The notes: generated by a model from the sequence alone, not told the origin. A stretch of 16,626 nt of DNA from JAAYCB01 sp012744395 (GCA_028703175.1 JAQVNJ010000131.1:1-16626), one strand, 5' to 3'; positions 1-6,538 are shown, counted from the first letter of the stretch. A program made the numbers and translations.

Positions 1-434
1 CGGTCGCTGTTCTTGCCTTTGCCCTCGCCCACGTAAAAAAATCCGTTGGCGAAGGTGATGCCGTCGATCCCGCCGATCCCGCCGTTATGGAAATCGATGG
101 GGAACTCCTTGATCGGAGCCAGATCTTTACAGCCGTAAACGTTGACGTACAAGCCGCGTTTCTCCTTGGTTCTGTTCTCCGTCGCGACGTAGATCTTCCC
201 CTCATGAACGCAGCAGTCGCCGTGGTGCGGATCGACAGGCCTTTGCGCCACGACCTTGCCGGCGTAGTCCGTCTTGATCAAGTTGGTAAATATCGACCAG
301 TAAATGAACTTTCCGTCCGAATCGAATCCCTGCAAATGTCCGCTGGCCTCTCCCTGGCAGAGAATCGGATCCGCCGCGGAGCCGGCCGGACCAACGCCAA
401 GGATCATCGCAACGACTACGAAGAGACGACTCAT
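1..434 (-). CDS. Secreted protein of unknown function, N-terminal part, runs off the left edge
   Basis: Reading the minus strand from ATG at 434 gives an open frame of 144 codons to the window edge. It starts MSRLFVVVAMILGVGPAGSA, a typical Sec signal peptide with a likely cleavage after about residue 20. The mature part is rich in short beta-like stretches with paired Gly and His residues (for example DPHHGDCC, HNGGIGGIDG, YVGEGKG). That resembles a secreted repeat or beta-propeller protein, but no family motif is secure. A good ribosome binding site, AAGGAG (446-441), sits 6 nt before the ATG and supports this start. The gene is partial here, so length and function cannot be judged. It diverges from the gene at 980. 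Confidence 0.7.
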   Translation of the reverse strand, partial: MSRLFVVVAMILGVGPAGSAADPILCQGEASGHLQGFDSDGKFIYWSIFTNLIKTDYAGKVVAQRPVDPHHGDCCVHEGKIYVATENRTKEKRGLYVNVYGCKDLAPIKEFPIDFHNGGIGGIDGITFANGFFYVGEGKGKNSD

Positions 435-979
435 GGTTGGCTCCTTGTCAATACACTCTAGCGGGATTTCCCATTTGGCTTCGCTCGGATATGCTCCGAA
501 CGACAACTCTCCCCGATGTTAGTCGAAGGTTGTGTCGAATTCCAGCCGGCCCCGCCAAACGGCATGTTTCAGAATGCGAGATCCGGACACATGAACTCCC
601 GCGCCAGAAATCTGACACAGTACCGGCTATTGATGAAACGGGTTTGTCAGCCGACGGCGCGCCGATTCTTCAAACCCTCTTGCGACTGGCAGCGCCGCGG
701 TAGCCAAGCTATCGGGCCGCGTGCGACTTGCGCAAAGGTCTCGTTCAATTGCGCGACCTTACATTGACGAAGGGAACCGGAGGGGGCTACAATCGAACAA
801 TGCGAGAAGACTGTTGGACTCTGCGTCGCGGAAGTCAAGGTTGAGCAGGCGGAGGTCGAGAACACCGGGCTTCTGCGCGAAGTCTCTCTTGCGCTGTCCC
901 ATGCGCAGAGCATGGGCGATGCAGGCCGCAATAACGGTCGGTTGGCGTCGGCCCCAGTTGTTCCACTTCGGAGGCGTTT
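435..979. other. Intergenic region between two divergent genes
   Basis: No convincing complete gene is visible in these 545 bases. The left part (435-760) shows nothing recognisable. The right part holds a strong promoter-like pair (764-793). After it, an open frame without an obvious start codon ends in a TGA that overlaps the ATG of the next gene (see the separate finding). Longer open frames on either strand here look like chance frames in GC-rich DNA. Confidence 0.5.
764..793 (+). promoter_or_regulatory. Sigma70-type promoter upstream of the Tat-secreted reductase-like gene
   Basis: TTGACG (764-769) and TACAAT (788-793) are separated by 18 bases, close to the housekeeping consensus TTGACA-17-TATAAT. 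Transcription would begin near 800. An ATG lies exactly at 800 and opens a 14-codon frame (MREDCWTLRRGSQG), so a leaderless peptide is possible but unsupported. The likely target is the gene at 980, with a leader of about 180 nt. Confidence 0.5.
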
Positions 980-1954
980 ATGACGACTGGCGACAAGAGT
1001 GCTGAATCCCGAGTCGAGCGAACAGACACGTATCGTGAGGGGCGACGACGGTTCCTGAAGCAGGCCGGGGCGCTGCCCGCCGTCGCGATGGCGGCACAGT
1101 CCGCGGCTGCGGCTGAGCAGAAGGAGGAGGCCGGGCTGCCGCAGATTCAGCTCGGTCCGCACCGCATCTCGCGTCTGATTTGCGGCGCCAACCCCTTCAA
1201 TGCCGGGTCGCACCTCTCGGTGTTCGTGAACTACGAGATGAAGAGCTACTACACGCCCGATCGCATCATCCAGACCCTGCGGCGCTGCCACGAGGTGGGG
1301 ATCAACTGCTGGGCTTCAGGACGGCAGAACTACGATTTCAACCAGCGGCTACTCGACGAGGGCATCAAGATGCACTACCTGGGCGCCGGTGACCCAGGCA
1401 AGTACGCACAGCTTCCGGTGATGGCCAAGGTGGGCTGCATCGGCGTGGCCCACCACGGGGAGGTGACCGACCGGCTATTTCGGCAAGGGGGAAAGCTCGA
1501 TCAGATCGGAGACTATCTCAAGCGAGTCCACGACGCGGGCATGTTAGCCGGCGTCGGAACGCACATCGCCGAGGTGGTCGACGTGGTTGAATCCAAAGAC
1601 TGGGAAGTGGACTACTACATGACCTGCGTCTACGAGCGCCACCGCAGCGCCGAGCAACTGCGCAAGCTGCTTGGCCACGTGCCGATCCCCGTCGGCGAGG
1701 TCTACCTGACCGAAGATCCGCCGCGCATGTTCAAGTCGATCCAGCAGACCAAGCGTCCCTGCCTGGCCTTCAAGATCCTGGCCGCTGGCCGGCTTTCAGA
1801 GCGAAAGGCCTGGGTCGAAAATGCCTTTCGCGACACGTTCGCCGGGATCAAGCTCAGCGACGCGGTGATCGTGGGGATCTACGACCGCTACAGCGATCAG
1901 GCCGCCGAGGATGCCGCGTTGGTACGGCGCTACGGAACCCCGGCCGGAATGTGA
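980..1954 (+). CDS. Tat-exported aldo/keto reductase-like protein
   Basis: The 324-residue protein has a twin-arginine signal: RRRFLK at residues 22-27, then a weakly hydrophobic Ala-rich stretch, with likely cleavage after the Ala run near residue 45. It should therefore be folded in the cytoplasm, often with a cofactor, and exported by Tat. The rest reads like a TIM-barrel of the aldo/keto reductase type: RISRLICGANPFN near the start, repeated amphipathic helices such as IIQTLRRCHEVGINCW, and a late IVGIYDRYSDQ segment. The usual catalytic Asp-Tyr-Lys-His set is not obvious, because the normal IDTA motif reads INCW, so enzyme activity is uncertain. GGAGG (970-974) lies 5 nt before the ATG and confirms the start. 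The 3' end overlaps the opposing gene by 25 bases. A sugar or amino-sugar isomerase-like role cannot be excluded. Confidence 0.7.
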   Translation: MTTGDKSAESRVERTDTYREGRRRFLKQAGALPAVAMAAQSAAAAEQKEEAGLPQIQLGPHRISRLICGANPFNAGSHLSVFVNYEMKSYYTPDRIIQTLRRCHEVGINCWASGRQNYDFNQRLLDEGIKMHYLGAGDPGKYAQLPVMAKVGCIGVAHHGEVTDRLFRQGGKLDQIGDYLKRVHDAGMLAGVGTHIAEVVDVVESKDWEVDYYMTCVYERHRSAEQLRKLLGHVPIPVGEVYLTEDPPRMFKSIQQTKRPCLAFKILAAGRLSERKAWVENAFRDTFAGIKLSDAVIVGIYDRYSDQAAEDAALVRRYGTPAGM

Positions 1955-3057
1955 GGAACCGCTGACGACGCCAGATGGCTCTTCACGGTGTTGTAGCTCA
2001 AGCTGGTGATCTGGGTCGCGTCGTTCCGCGTGAACAGCTTCCGGCCAAGGTGGCTCATGCTTGGAACTGTTTGCTGGTAGCCCTCGTCAGCTACGATGGC
2101 ATCGTATAAAACTTCACCCGTCTCAACCGAATAGGGCGAGAGTCTGCTGTGTATGGGGCTGACAGCCAGCGTTGCCAAGAAGCCCTTCGTTACCCTGTAG
2201 TCTTCGATCAAGACCTTAAGGTCCTCCGATCGGACATACTGATGCTCGCTGTATAAAGCTCCCACCCTGAGGGCGGCAAACACCCGGAGGACCCTGTTGA
2301 AAACCAACATCTCATCCGGCCGGATATCCGCCCGGATTCGTTCTTGGAAAGGATAAGGCAAAGCGCGTCGAGGTTTCAGTTCCAGAAGGAGCCGGCGGAG
2401 GGAGTCGTGGTGTGACGTTCTGGGCTTCTCCCCCAGGCCAACGTAGTGATGCCCGAATCCTCGAAGAGATCTCTCGATCTGTGCGGCCAGAATAGGCAGC
2501 GTCGGCCCCAATATCGGCTTTTCGGACTTGGCGTCCGCAATGAGCCACAGGCTGGGGGCCGAGTTACCTGTCGAAGTGTCTCGGCACGAGGCCTCGCTCG
2601 CATACCGGAATAGGCTGTCATGAAGGCTTCGAATCAGGACCACTTCTGAGTCTGCAAAACCAGAGTCCACCAAAGCCCGGAACTGCTTGATTGTGTCTGC
2701 TCGTTGCAGCCCCTCCGGGAGAATATTGGCAATACGGTCAGCAATCAGACAGTCCGCCCCAGGGTTGTCCGAGTAGACGGCAAGGTTGAATGGTAGTCTC
2801 ATCCGTCCCGCAGCACGGCTGGTGAACAGGGCCATGCTCAGAGCATCGCAGCCTGTTCCGAGATAGGCACCAAGTCTCTCTGCGACACCGAGAATACGTG
2901 AGCCGCCAAGAGTCTCGGCCAGTGTCGGTTCCACATTCCCCGATGATGTAGGATGCCGTCGCTCAGGAAGCTCGTCGCCCCCAGAGAGGGGAACTACAAC
3001 TGGATCGGATATATCGTCCGGCTCGCCCCAACGGTCTCGTTTCTGATCGAAGGCCAT
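1930..3057 (-). CDS. Protein of unknown function, partner of the upstream HTH gene
   Basis: This is a 375-residue protein that I do not recognise. It has a charged N-terminus, then a predicted globular part with alternating beta and helix segments, for example LPFNLAVYSDN followed by GADCLIADRIANIL, and PSLWLIADAKSEKP. It ends in a helix-turn-helix-like C-terminus (ATQITSLSYNTVKSHL, about residues 345-360). No signal peptide or membrane segment is seen. Its ATG lies 3 bases after the stop of the small HTH gene, so the two are almost certainly one transcript. The last 25 bases overlap the end of the convergent reductase-like gene. Context (next to a toxin-antitoxin operon and insertion-sequence debris) suggests an accessory or mobile-element function, but this is only inference. 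Confidence 0.65.
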   Translation of the reverse strand: MAFDQKRDRWGEPDDISDPVVVPLSGGDELPERRHPTSSGNVEPTLAETLGGSRILGVAERLGAYLGTGCDALSMALFTSRAAGRMRLPFNLAVYSDNPGADCLIADRIANILPEGLQRADTIKQFRALVDSGFADSEVVLIRSLHDSLFRYASEASCRDTSTGNSAPSLWLIADAKSEKPILGPTLPILAAQIERSLRGFGHHYVGLGEKPRTSHHDSLRRLLLELKPRRALPYPFQERIRADIRPDEMLVFNRVLRVFAALRVGALYSEHQYVRSEDLKVLIEDYRVTKGFLATLAVSPIHSRLSPYSVETGEVLYDAIVADEGYQQTVPSMSHLGRKLFTRNDATQITSLSYNTVKSHLASSAVPHIPAGVP

Positions 3058-3060
3058 AGG

Positions 3061-3294
3061 TCACCGCCTTTCGCCGGTGCACCGACCATTCGGCTCCGGC
3101 CTGAGACGGCGAAGCACCTGGGTCACTCGGGCTCGGCTGACCCCCAGATACCGGGCCAATCCCGCCCGGTTCTCAGCGACGCCGCTGTCGAGAAGGCTCT
3201 GATAGAAGCGGGCCAGAGCAAGCGGATCGCGGTTAACACGCTCTTCCTTTGGAGGGGGGCCGGACTTGACTTTGGGGTCCGCCCATGGGATCAT
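3061..3294 (-). CDS. Small helix-turn-helix DNA-binding protein
   Basis: The protein carries a clear HTH near its C-terminus: LARFYQSLLDSG, then AGLARYLGVSRARVTQVL, where a short first helix, a GVS turn and a recognition helix are evident. The pattern is like ParB/KorB- or resolvase-type HTH domains. I chose ATG at 3294 (MIPWADPKVK), giving 77 residues. The frame stays open up to 3573 (170 residues), but the added part is Arg/Ser-rich with no clear ribosome site, so the longer form is uncertain. It is followed after 3 bases by the unknown 375-residue gene. A plausible role is regulator of, or DNA-targeting partner for, that protein. Confidence 0.6.
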   Translation of the reverse strand: MIPWADPKVKSGPPPKEERVNRDPLALARFYQSLLDSGVAENRAGLARYLGVSRARVTQVLRRLRPEPNGRCTGERR

Positions 3295-3679
3295 CTCGAT
3301 TTGGCCGCCTTGACGTAACCTGCTGATCCGAAAGGCACCTTTTTCGACAAACGCAGGTTTTGTGCAAGGGTTGACCCGGGGAGCTTTTTCAAAAAGTCCG
3401 AACCGGAGTACCCGCTTATTTAGCGGACGACGCCGGGAGCCAGACCTCTCGGCGTTTTGCGTTAAGGCGTTGCGGGAAAATGGTTTCGGATCGACGCAGG
3501 CGACTGCCCGCGCTCCCAGTTCGCGGGCCGCAGACGGCGAGGCCCGCTCCACAAAGGGCAGTTGCTCCCGCACCCCGGGCGTCTCCCCTCAGACTCTCGA
3601 AGTCTCTGCTCGTAGGCCCCGTTTTGGTTAGCGGCAGGGTAGCTCTCGCGGCCTGGGCCGGAACTCCAGCCCCAATAAA

Positions 3680-3695
3680 GCGCACTACGATGCGC
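3680..3695. promoter_or_regulatory. Operator O1 of the hipBST operon
   Basis: GCGCACTACGATGCGC is an inverted repeat with arms GCGCA and TGCGC around 6 bases. It is nearly identical to two further sites at 3742 and 3803. It ends 7 bases before the -35 box of the hipBST promoter. The HTH protein HipB is the expected binder (inference from known HipB operators, which are also short palindromes). Confidence 0.7.
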
Positions 3696-3702
3696 ATCTG
3701 GC

Positions 3703-3731
3703 TTGACCCCTGAGGTTCTGTGGCGTAATAT
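3703..3731 (+). promoter_or_regulatory. Promoter of the hipBST operon
   Basis: TTGACC (3703-3708), 17 bases, TAATAT (3726-3731): a near-consensus sigma70 promoter. Predicted transcription start is near 3738, just before operator O2 and about 90 bases upstream of hipB. O1 lies upstream of the -35 box and O2 just after the start site, so a bound repressor would block RNA polymerase. Confidence 0.75.
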
Positions 3732-3741
3732 TCCATCGGAC

Positions 3742-3757
3742 GCGCACTACAGTGCGC
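3742..3757. promoter_or_regulatory. Operator O2 of the hipBST operon
   Basis: GCGCACTACAGTGCGC is the most symmetric of the three sites, with 7-base arms GCGCACT and AGTGCGC around 2 central bases. It covers roughly +5 to +20 relative to the predicted transcription start. Its centre is 62 bases from the centre of O1, about six helical turns. Confidence 0.7.
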
Positions 3758-3800
3758 ATTCGAAACTCGGCAGGCTGCCGTCCGGTAAGAAGAGGACCAG

Positions 3801-3830
3801 ATGCGCACTAAAATGCGCCCCCAACGATGA
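3801..3830 (+). CDS. Nine-codon leader peptide overlapping hipB (candidate)
   Basis: ATG at 3801 opens the frame MRTKMRPQR and ends at TGA 3828-3830. The stop overlaps the ATG of hipB (3827-3829). An AG-rich ribosome-binding sequence (AGAGGA, 3791-3796) precedes this ATG by 4 bases, whereas hipB has no such sequence of its own. The leader may thus load ribosomes for hipB by termination-reinitiation. It also spans operator O3. Being so short, it could be coincidence. Confidence 0.4.
   Translation: MRTKMRPQR
3803..3818. promoter_or_regulatory. Operator O3 of the hipBST operon
   Basis: GCGCACTAAAATGCGC has the same 5-base arms as O1 and O2. Its centre is 61 bases after that of O2. It lies in the transcribed leader, 8 bases before the hipB start, so it may act by roadblock, by DNA looping with O1/O2, or as a weak RNA hairpin. 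Confidence 0.65.
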
Positions 3831-4048
3831 CGCCTAGCGAGAAAATCGGACAACTCTTGCGTGCCCGAAGGAAGTTTCTCCAGCTCCGTCAGCGCGACTT
3901 GGCAGAGCTAGCGGGAGTCGGGCTGCGCGGGTTGTCCGCAATCGAAAGCGGTCGAGGAAACCCCACGCTCAACCAGCTTTCGGAGATCGCGGGCGTACTG
4001 GGGCTTGAAGTCACCTTGACCCAAAAGCCGCGCGATGCGGAAAGCTAA
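3827..4048 (+). CDS. hipB: HipB-like antitoxin / repressor, Xre-type HTH
   Basis: This 73-residue protein is almost entirely an Xre/HTH_3 domain. Helices run from about residue 4, the HTH proper is LRQRDLAELAGVGLRGLSAI (18-37), and ESGRGNPTL with the final helix LNQLSEIAGVLGLEVTL completes the fold, as in HipB. In HipBST systems HipB binds operator palindromes and represses the operon, and may strengthen neutralisation of HipT. The end overlaps hipS by 14 bases, so expression is coupled. The start has no ribosome binding site of its own but overlaps the stop of a short leader frame. Three matching operators lie upstream. The family call is secure. The exact role depends on the neighbouring genes, which fit well. 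Confidence 0.88.
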   Translation: MTPSEKIGQLLRARRKFLQLRQRDLAELAGVGLRGLSAIESGRGNPTLNQLSEIAGVLGLEVTLTQKPRDAES

Positions 4049-4355
4049 CGTCTATTGCCGTGAGATTCCAGCAGGCATCCTCAGCCAGGACGCGGATGGA
4101 TATGTCTTTGAGTATCTGCCCGATTACCTGGAGAATCCCGCCCTGCCGGCCATTAGTCTGACCTTGCCGAAGCAAGCGGCGCCTTTCAGGTCGACGGTGC
4201 TGTTCCCGTTCTTCTTCGGCCTGCTGGCGGAGGGAGAGAACAAGGCGCTGGAATGCCGTCTGCTGCGAATCGACGAGGACGACCACTTTTCGCGTCTGTT
4301 GCGGACATGTACGACAGACACGATCGGCGGAATCACCGTTAGGGAAATCGGATGA
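4035..4355 (+). CDS. hipS: HipS-like antitoxin (stand-alone HipA N-terminal subdomain)
   Basis: The 106-residue protein matches only the N-terminal subdomain of the HipA kinase (Couple_hipA). Visible signature: an early beta strand with NVYCREIPAGIL, then YLENPALPAISLTLP, then LFPFFFGLLAEGENK (56-70), which corresponds to the conserved FPFFxxLLPEG stretch of HipA. In tripartite HipBST systems this detached subdomain is the true antitoxin of the kinase HipT. Its gene overlaps hipB by 14 bases and hipT by 4 (ATGA). In the E. coli O127 system a HipS tryptophan enters the HipT active site. This protein has no tryptophan at all, so inhibition must differ in detail. An accidental split of a normal hipA is unlikely, because hipT starts with its own coherent N-terminus. 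Confidence 0.85.
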   Translation: MRKANVYCREIPAGILSQDADGYVFEYLPDYLENPALPAISLTLPKQAAPFRSTVLFPFFFGLLAEGENKALECRLLRIDEDDHFSRLLRTCTTDTIGGITVREIG

Positions 4356-5350
4356 CGAACTGTCCAGGCTGTTTGAAGGACGGGCACTCGACGTATTGCT
4401 TGCCTTGCCGGAAACGGCTCTTTGACGGCAAGAGGGTCTCCCACGTACTTCCGTTCTCTCGGCCCGTCTACGAGGAAGCCCACTCGGCGGCGACGGGGGA
4501 CAGGCTGTCGATTTCCGGCATCCAAACCAAGATGCCGCTTGTCTTACGGGCGGGACGACTGGAGATGGCCAAGACGGGCGGGCAGTACATTCTCAAACCG
4601 ATTCCCCACGGGGCGTTTCAGCGGCTGGACATTGTTCCTGTCAACGAGAACCTGACCATGCAGATTGCCCGCCAGGTCTTGGGCATCCGCGTCGCGGAAA
4701 ACGCGTTGGTCGAGTTCGAAGACGGTGAGTTGGCCTACCTCGTCCGGAGGTTCGATGTGCAGGCAGACGGTTCGCGGCATCTTCAAGAGGATTTCGCCCA
4801 GATTGCCGGGCGGTCCGAGGAATCGCACGGGAAGAACTACAAGTACGATCTCTCCTACGAGGAGATCGGCGGGCTGATTCGCAAGCACGTTGCCGCGTAT
4901 CAAGTGGAGATGGAGAAGTTTCTGCGCTTGGTCGTGTTCAACTACCTTGTCCATAACGGCGACGCGCATCTGAAGAACTTTTCGCTGATCCGCAACGAGG
5001 AGGGTGGCGACTACACCTTGACGCCGGCATACGACCTGCTGAACACCCGGCTGCATGTGCCGAATGAGTCAAGGACGGCACTGTTGCTCTTTAGGGGTGA
5101 TTTCGAGACGGAGAGCTTTCGCATCAACGGCTTCTACGCCTACGACGATTTTCAGGAGCTTGCCCATCGGCTGGAACTGCATCCGGCCCGCTTTCAGCGG
5201 TTTATGAACACCGCCGTTGGCAAAGGAGCGGAGATATTCTCACTGATCGATCGCTCAGTGCTTGCCAGGCAGTGCAAACAACTGTACAAGGATCACGTGA
5301 GCGACTCAATTCGAGCTCTTTCCTATTCTTACGCCAAGGCTTCCAAGTAG
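4352..5350 (+). CDS. hipT: HipT-like serine/threonine kinase toxin
   Basis: The 332-residue protein is a HipA-fold kinase lacking the N-terminal subdomain, about the length of HipT. Seen motifs: the Gly-rich loop with paired serines RLSISGIQTK (S53, S55), which matches the autophosphorylated SxS of HipT; the ATP lysine in YILKP (K82); Glu in VNEN (E99); the catalytic loop HNGDAHLKN (D204, K208, N209); and the metal-binding Asp in AYDLLN (D228). The known E. coli HipT phosphorylates tryptophanyl-tRNA synthetase; the target here is unknown. The N-terminus has CPGC...CLPC (C4, C7, C16, C19), a small zinc-ribbon-like extension seen in some HipA-like kinases but absent from the E. coli protein as I recall it. 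It starts inside the ATGA overlap with hipS. All key residues are present, so it is probably active. Confidence 0.9.
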   Translation: MTNCPGCLKDGHSTYCLPCRKRLFDGKRVSHVLPFSRPVYEEAHSAATGDRLSISGIQTKMPLVLRAGRLEMAKTGGQYILKPIPHGAFQRLDIVPVNENLTMQIARQVLGIRVAENALVEFEDGELAYLVRRFDVQADGSRHLQEDFAQIAGRSEESHGKNYKYDLSYEEIGGLIRKHVAAYQVEMEKFLRLVVFNYLVHNGDAHLKNFSLIRNEEGGDYTLTPAYDLLNTRLHVPNESRTALLLFRGDFETESFRINGFYAYDDFQELAHRLELHPARFQRFMNTAVGKGAEIFSLIDRSVLARQCKQLYKDHVSDSIRALSYSYAKASK

Positions 5351-5383
5351 GCAGGCGACCGGGCAAACGGATCCGATGCATCG

Positions 5384-5749
5384 GACGAAGTCGCCAGGAT
5401 TAAGAATCGGGAGACGTTCGGCCACGAGACCCGCTCGCGGCACAAGGCGTTTCTCGTCAAGCGAATCGTCTGGCGCCCGCAGGCCCTGGCCGAAGGCGAC
5501 CTCTCAGAACGGGCCCGGCGTCGCGCCGAGGAACTGGCCGACGACGCCGATTCGGCTGAGCTTCCCGAAGCCCAAGGCGATTGGCGACGGGCCGGCGGGC
5601 CGGCGGGCCGCACGGCGACGGCCGCCCTTCATCTGTCCGGCGACTCCCGGCTGCCGATGCCGGGCGCGGTCCTCGCGCGCGAGTAGAAGGGCGACTCTGT
5701 CGAGGTGCTGGTCCTGCCCAACGGTTTCCAGTAGGCGCGCGAGGTCTAG
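5384..5749 (+). pseudogene. DUF2924 protein fragment with three in-frame TAG codons
   Basis: The frame starting at 5384 reads DEVARIKNRETFGHETRSRH, then KAFLVKRIVWRPQALAEGDL and SERARRRAEELADDAD. These are hallmark blocks of DUF2924, a small protein common in phages and integrated elements. Later blocks RLPMPGAVLARE, SVEVLVLPNGF and REV match the C-terminal part. The frame is broken by TAG at 5684, 5732 and 5747, each at a place where I recall the family having tyrosine. The first 20-odd residues are missing: the frame simply continues from the hipT stop. The end is cut at about 5746, where IS66 sequence begins. It is therefore a remnant, truncated at both ends. Confidence 0.7.
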
Positions 5750-6227
5750 CCAGCCAAGCCTGCCCGCCGCGTGGCTTCGGGCATGGCCGCCACCACCACG
5801 TGTCCCGTCACGCGGTGGCGGTACAATCGTGCCCGATGGTCGACCGCTTCACACAGCTTCGGCAGCAGGTCCGCTTGCTGCACCCTCTGATATTCGTCCA
5901 GGGGCTCCCACTCTGGCGCCGACGCGGCCCCCATCCGGGTCCGTAGCACCAGACCTTGTCGACTTGTTCGCGAGGAGAGAGCGGACGTTCGTGACGCGTG
6001 TGTCCCGGTCGTCCGCCTGGCCGTCGTTTCTTCTTCTGGCCCTTGCCGGTCCTTGCATCCGGCAGCGGAAGTTCCGCAATGTCGCTGGAGAAGCGCTTCG
6101 ACGAGGTCGACGCATCGTTCTTCGCCGCCACCAGCTGAGTCTCCAGCGGCCCGATCCTCGCGAGCAGGGGTGCCGTCGCTTCTGCGATTAGACGTTGGAC
6201 TTCGACTTCCGTGTACAGCTCTGCCAT
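5746..6227 (-). pseudogene. IS66-family transposase (TnpC), N-terminal fragment, frameshifted
   Basis: From ATG 6227 the minus strand reads MAELYTEVEVQRLIAEATAP, then LLARIGPLETQLVAAKND and SSKRFSSDIAELPLP with a GQKKKRRPGGRPGHTRHER block: the coiled N-terminus and GGQPGH-type linker of IS66 transposases. After VDKVWCYGP the frame is lost. The continuation is in another frame: PEWEPLDEYQRVQQADLLPK, VDHRARLYRH, PEATRRAGLAG, matching the next IS66 region and its degraded zinc-ribbon. The fragment stops where the DUF2924 remnant begins, so the whole DDE catalytic domain is gone. GGGAG a few bases before 6227 is the old ribosome site. It cannot transpose. Confidence 0.75.
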
Positions 6228-6538
6228 AATCTCCCTGATAACCGATATCCGGAGGCTTCACCAAGATCACTTTGCGACGACACAGACCTCGAAAACCGCG
6301 AACGGCGACGTTGTTTCCAAACCGTTGTCGATTTGGCTGCCACGCCTTCCCCTTCCACGCAATCGGCATGCTGTGCCTCGTGCATTGCAGGGTAGATGTT
6401 GCTAAAATGTCTAGCGTCCGGGATTGCACTTGCGGCGTGCAATCACGAACCTATGGCTATGCAGCCGACGTCAATTTCCAATCCGACAGGCGCGCTAGCG
6501 TCTGACTCACAACCTTTCCGGGACGCACGATCGAACTA
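6228..6538. other. Gap between the IS66 remnant and the McrB-like gene
   Basis: No gene is supported here. It should contain the outer end of the IS66 element and the control region of the McrB-like gene. The only clear structure is a perfect 8-base inverted repeat, GATTGCAC (6422-6429) and GTGCAATC (6437-6444), around 7 bases, a possible operator or small hairpin about 95 bases before the next gene. The octamer CTAGCGTC occurs twice (6411-6418 and 6495-6502). No convincing promoter pair was found. Confidence 0.4.

Noticed and set aside
800..844. Leaderless 14-codon peptide MREDCWTLRRGSQG
   Set aside because: Coincides with the predicted transcription start but has no other support; kept only as a note in the promoter entry.
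647..1291. 214-codon minus-strand frame over the start of the Tat-protein gene
   Set aside because: It overlaps a well-supported gene with ribosome site and Tat signal, and shows no domain.
3383..3395. CTTTTTCAAAAAG palindrome
   Set aside because: Short and AT-rich, with no relation to a gene end or promoter; probably chance.
3416..3853. 145-codon minus-strand frame across the hipBST promoter
   Set aside because: It covers promoter and operators, is low in complexity and has no recognisable motif.
3827..5350. Single hipA gene split by a frameshift
   Set aside because: hipT has its own coherent N-terminus with a Cys4 motif and an ATGA start overlap, and the lengths match HipS and HipT separately.
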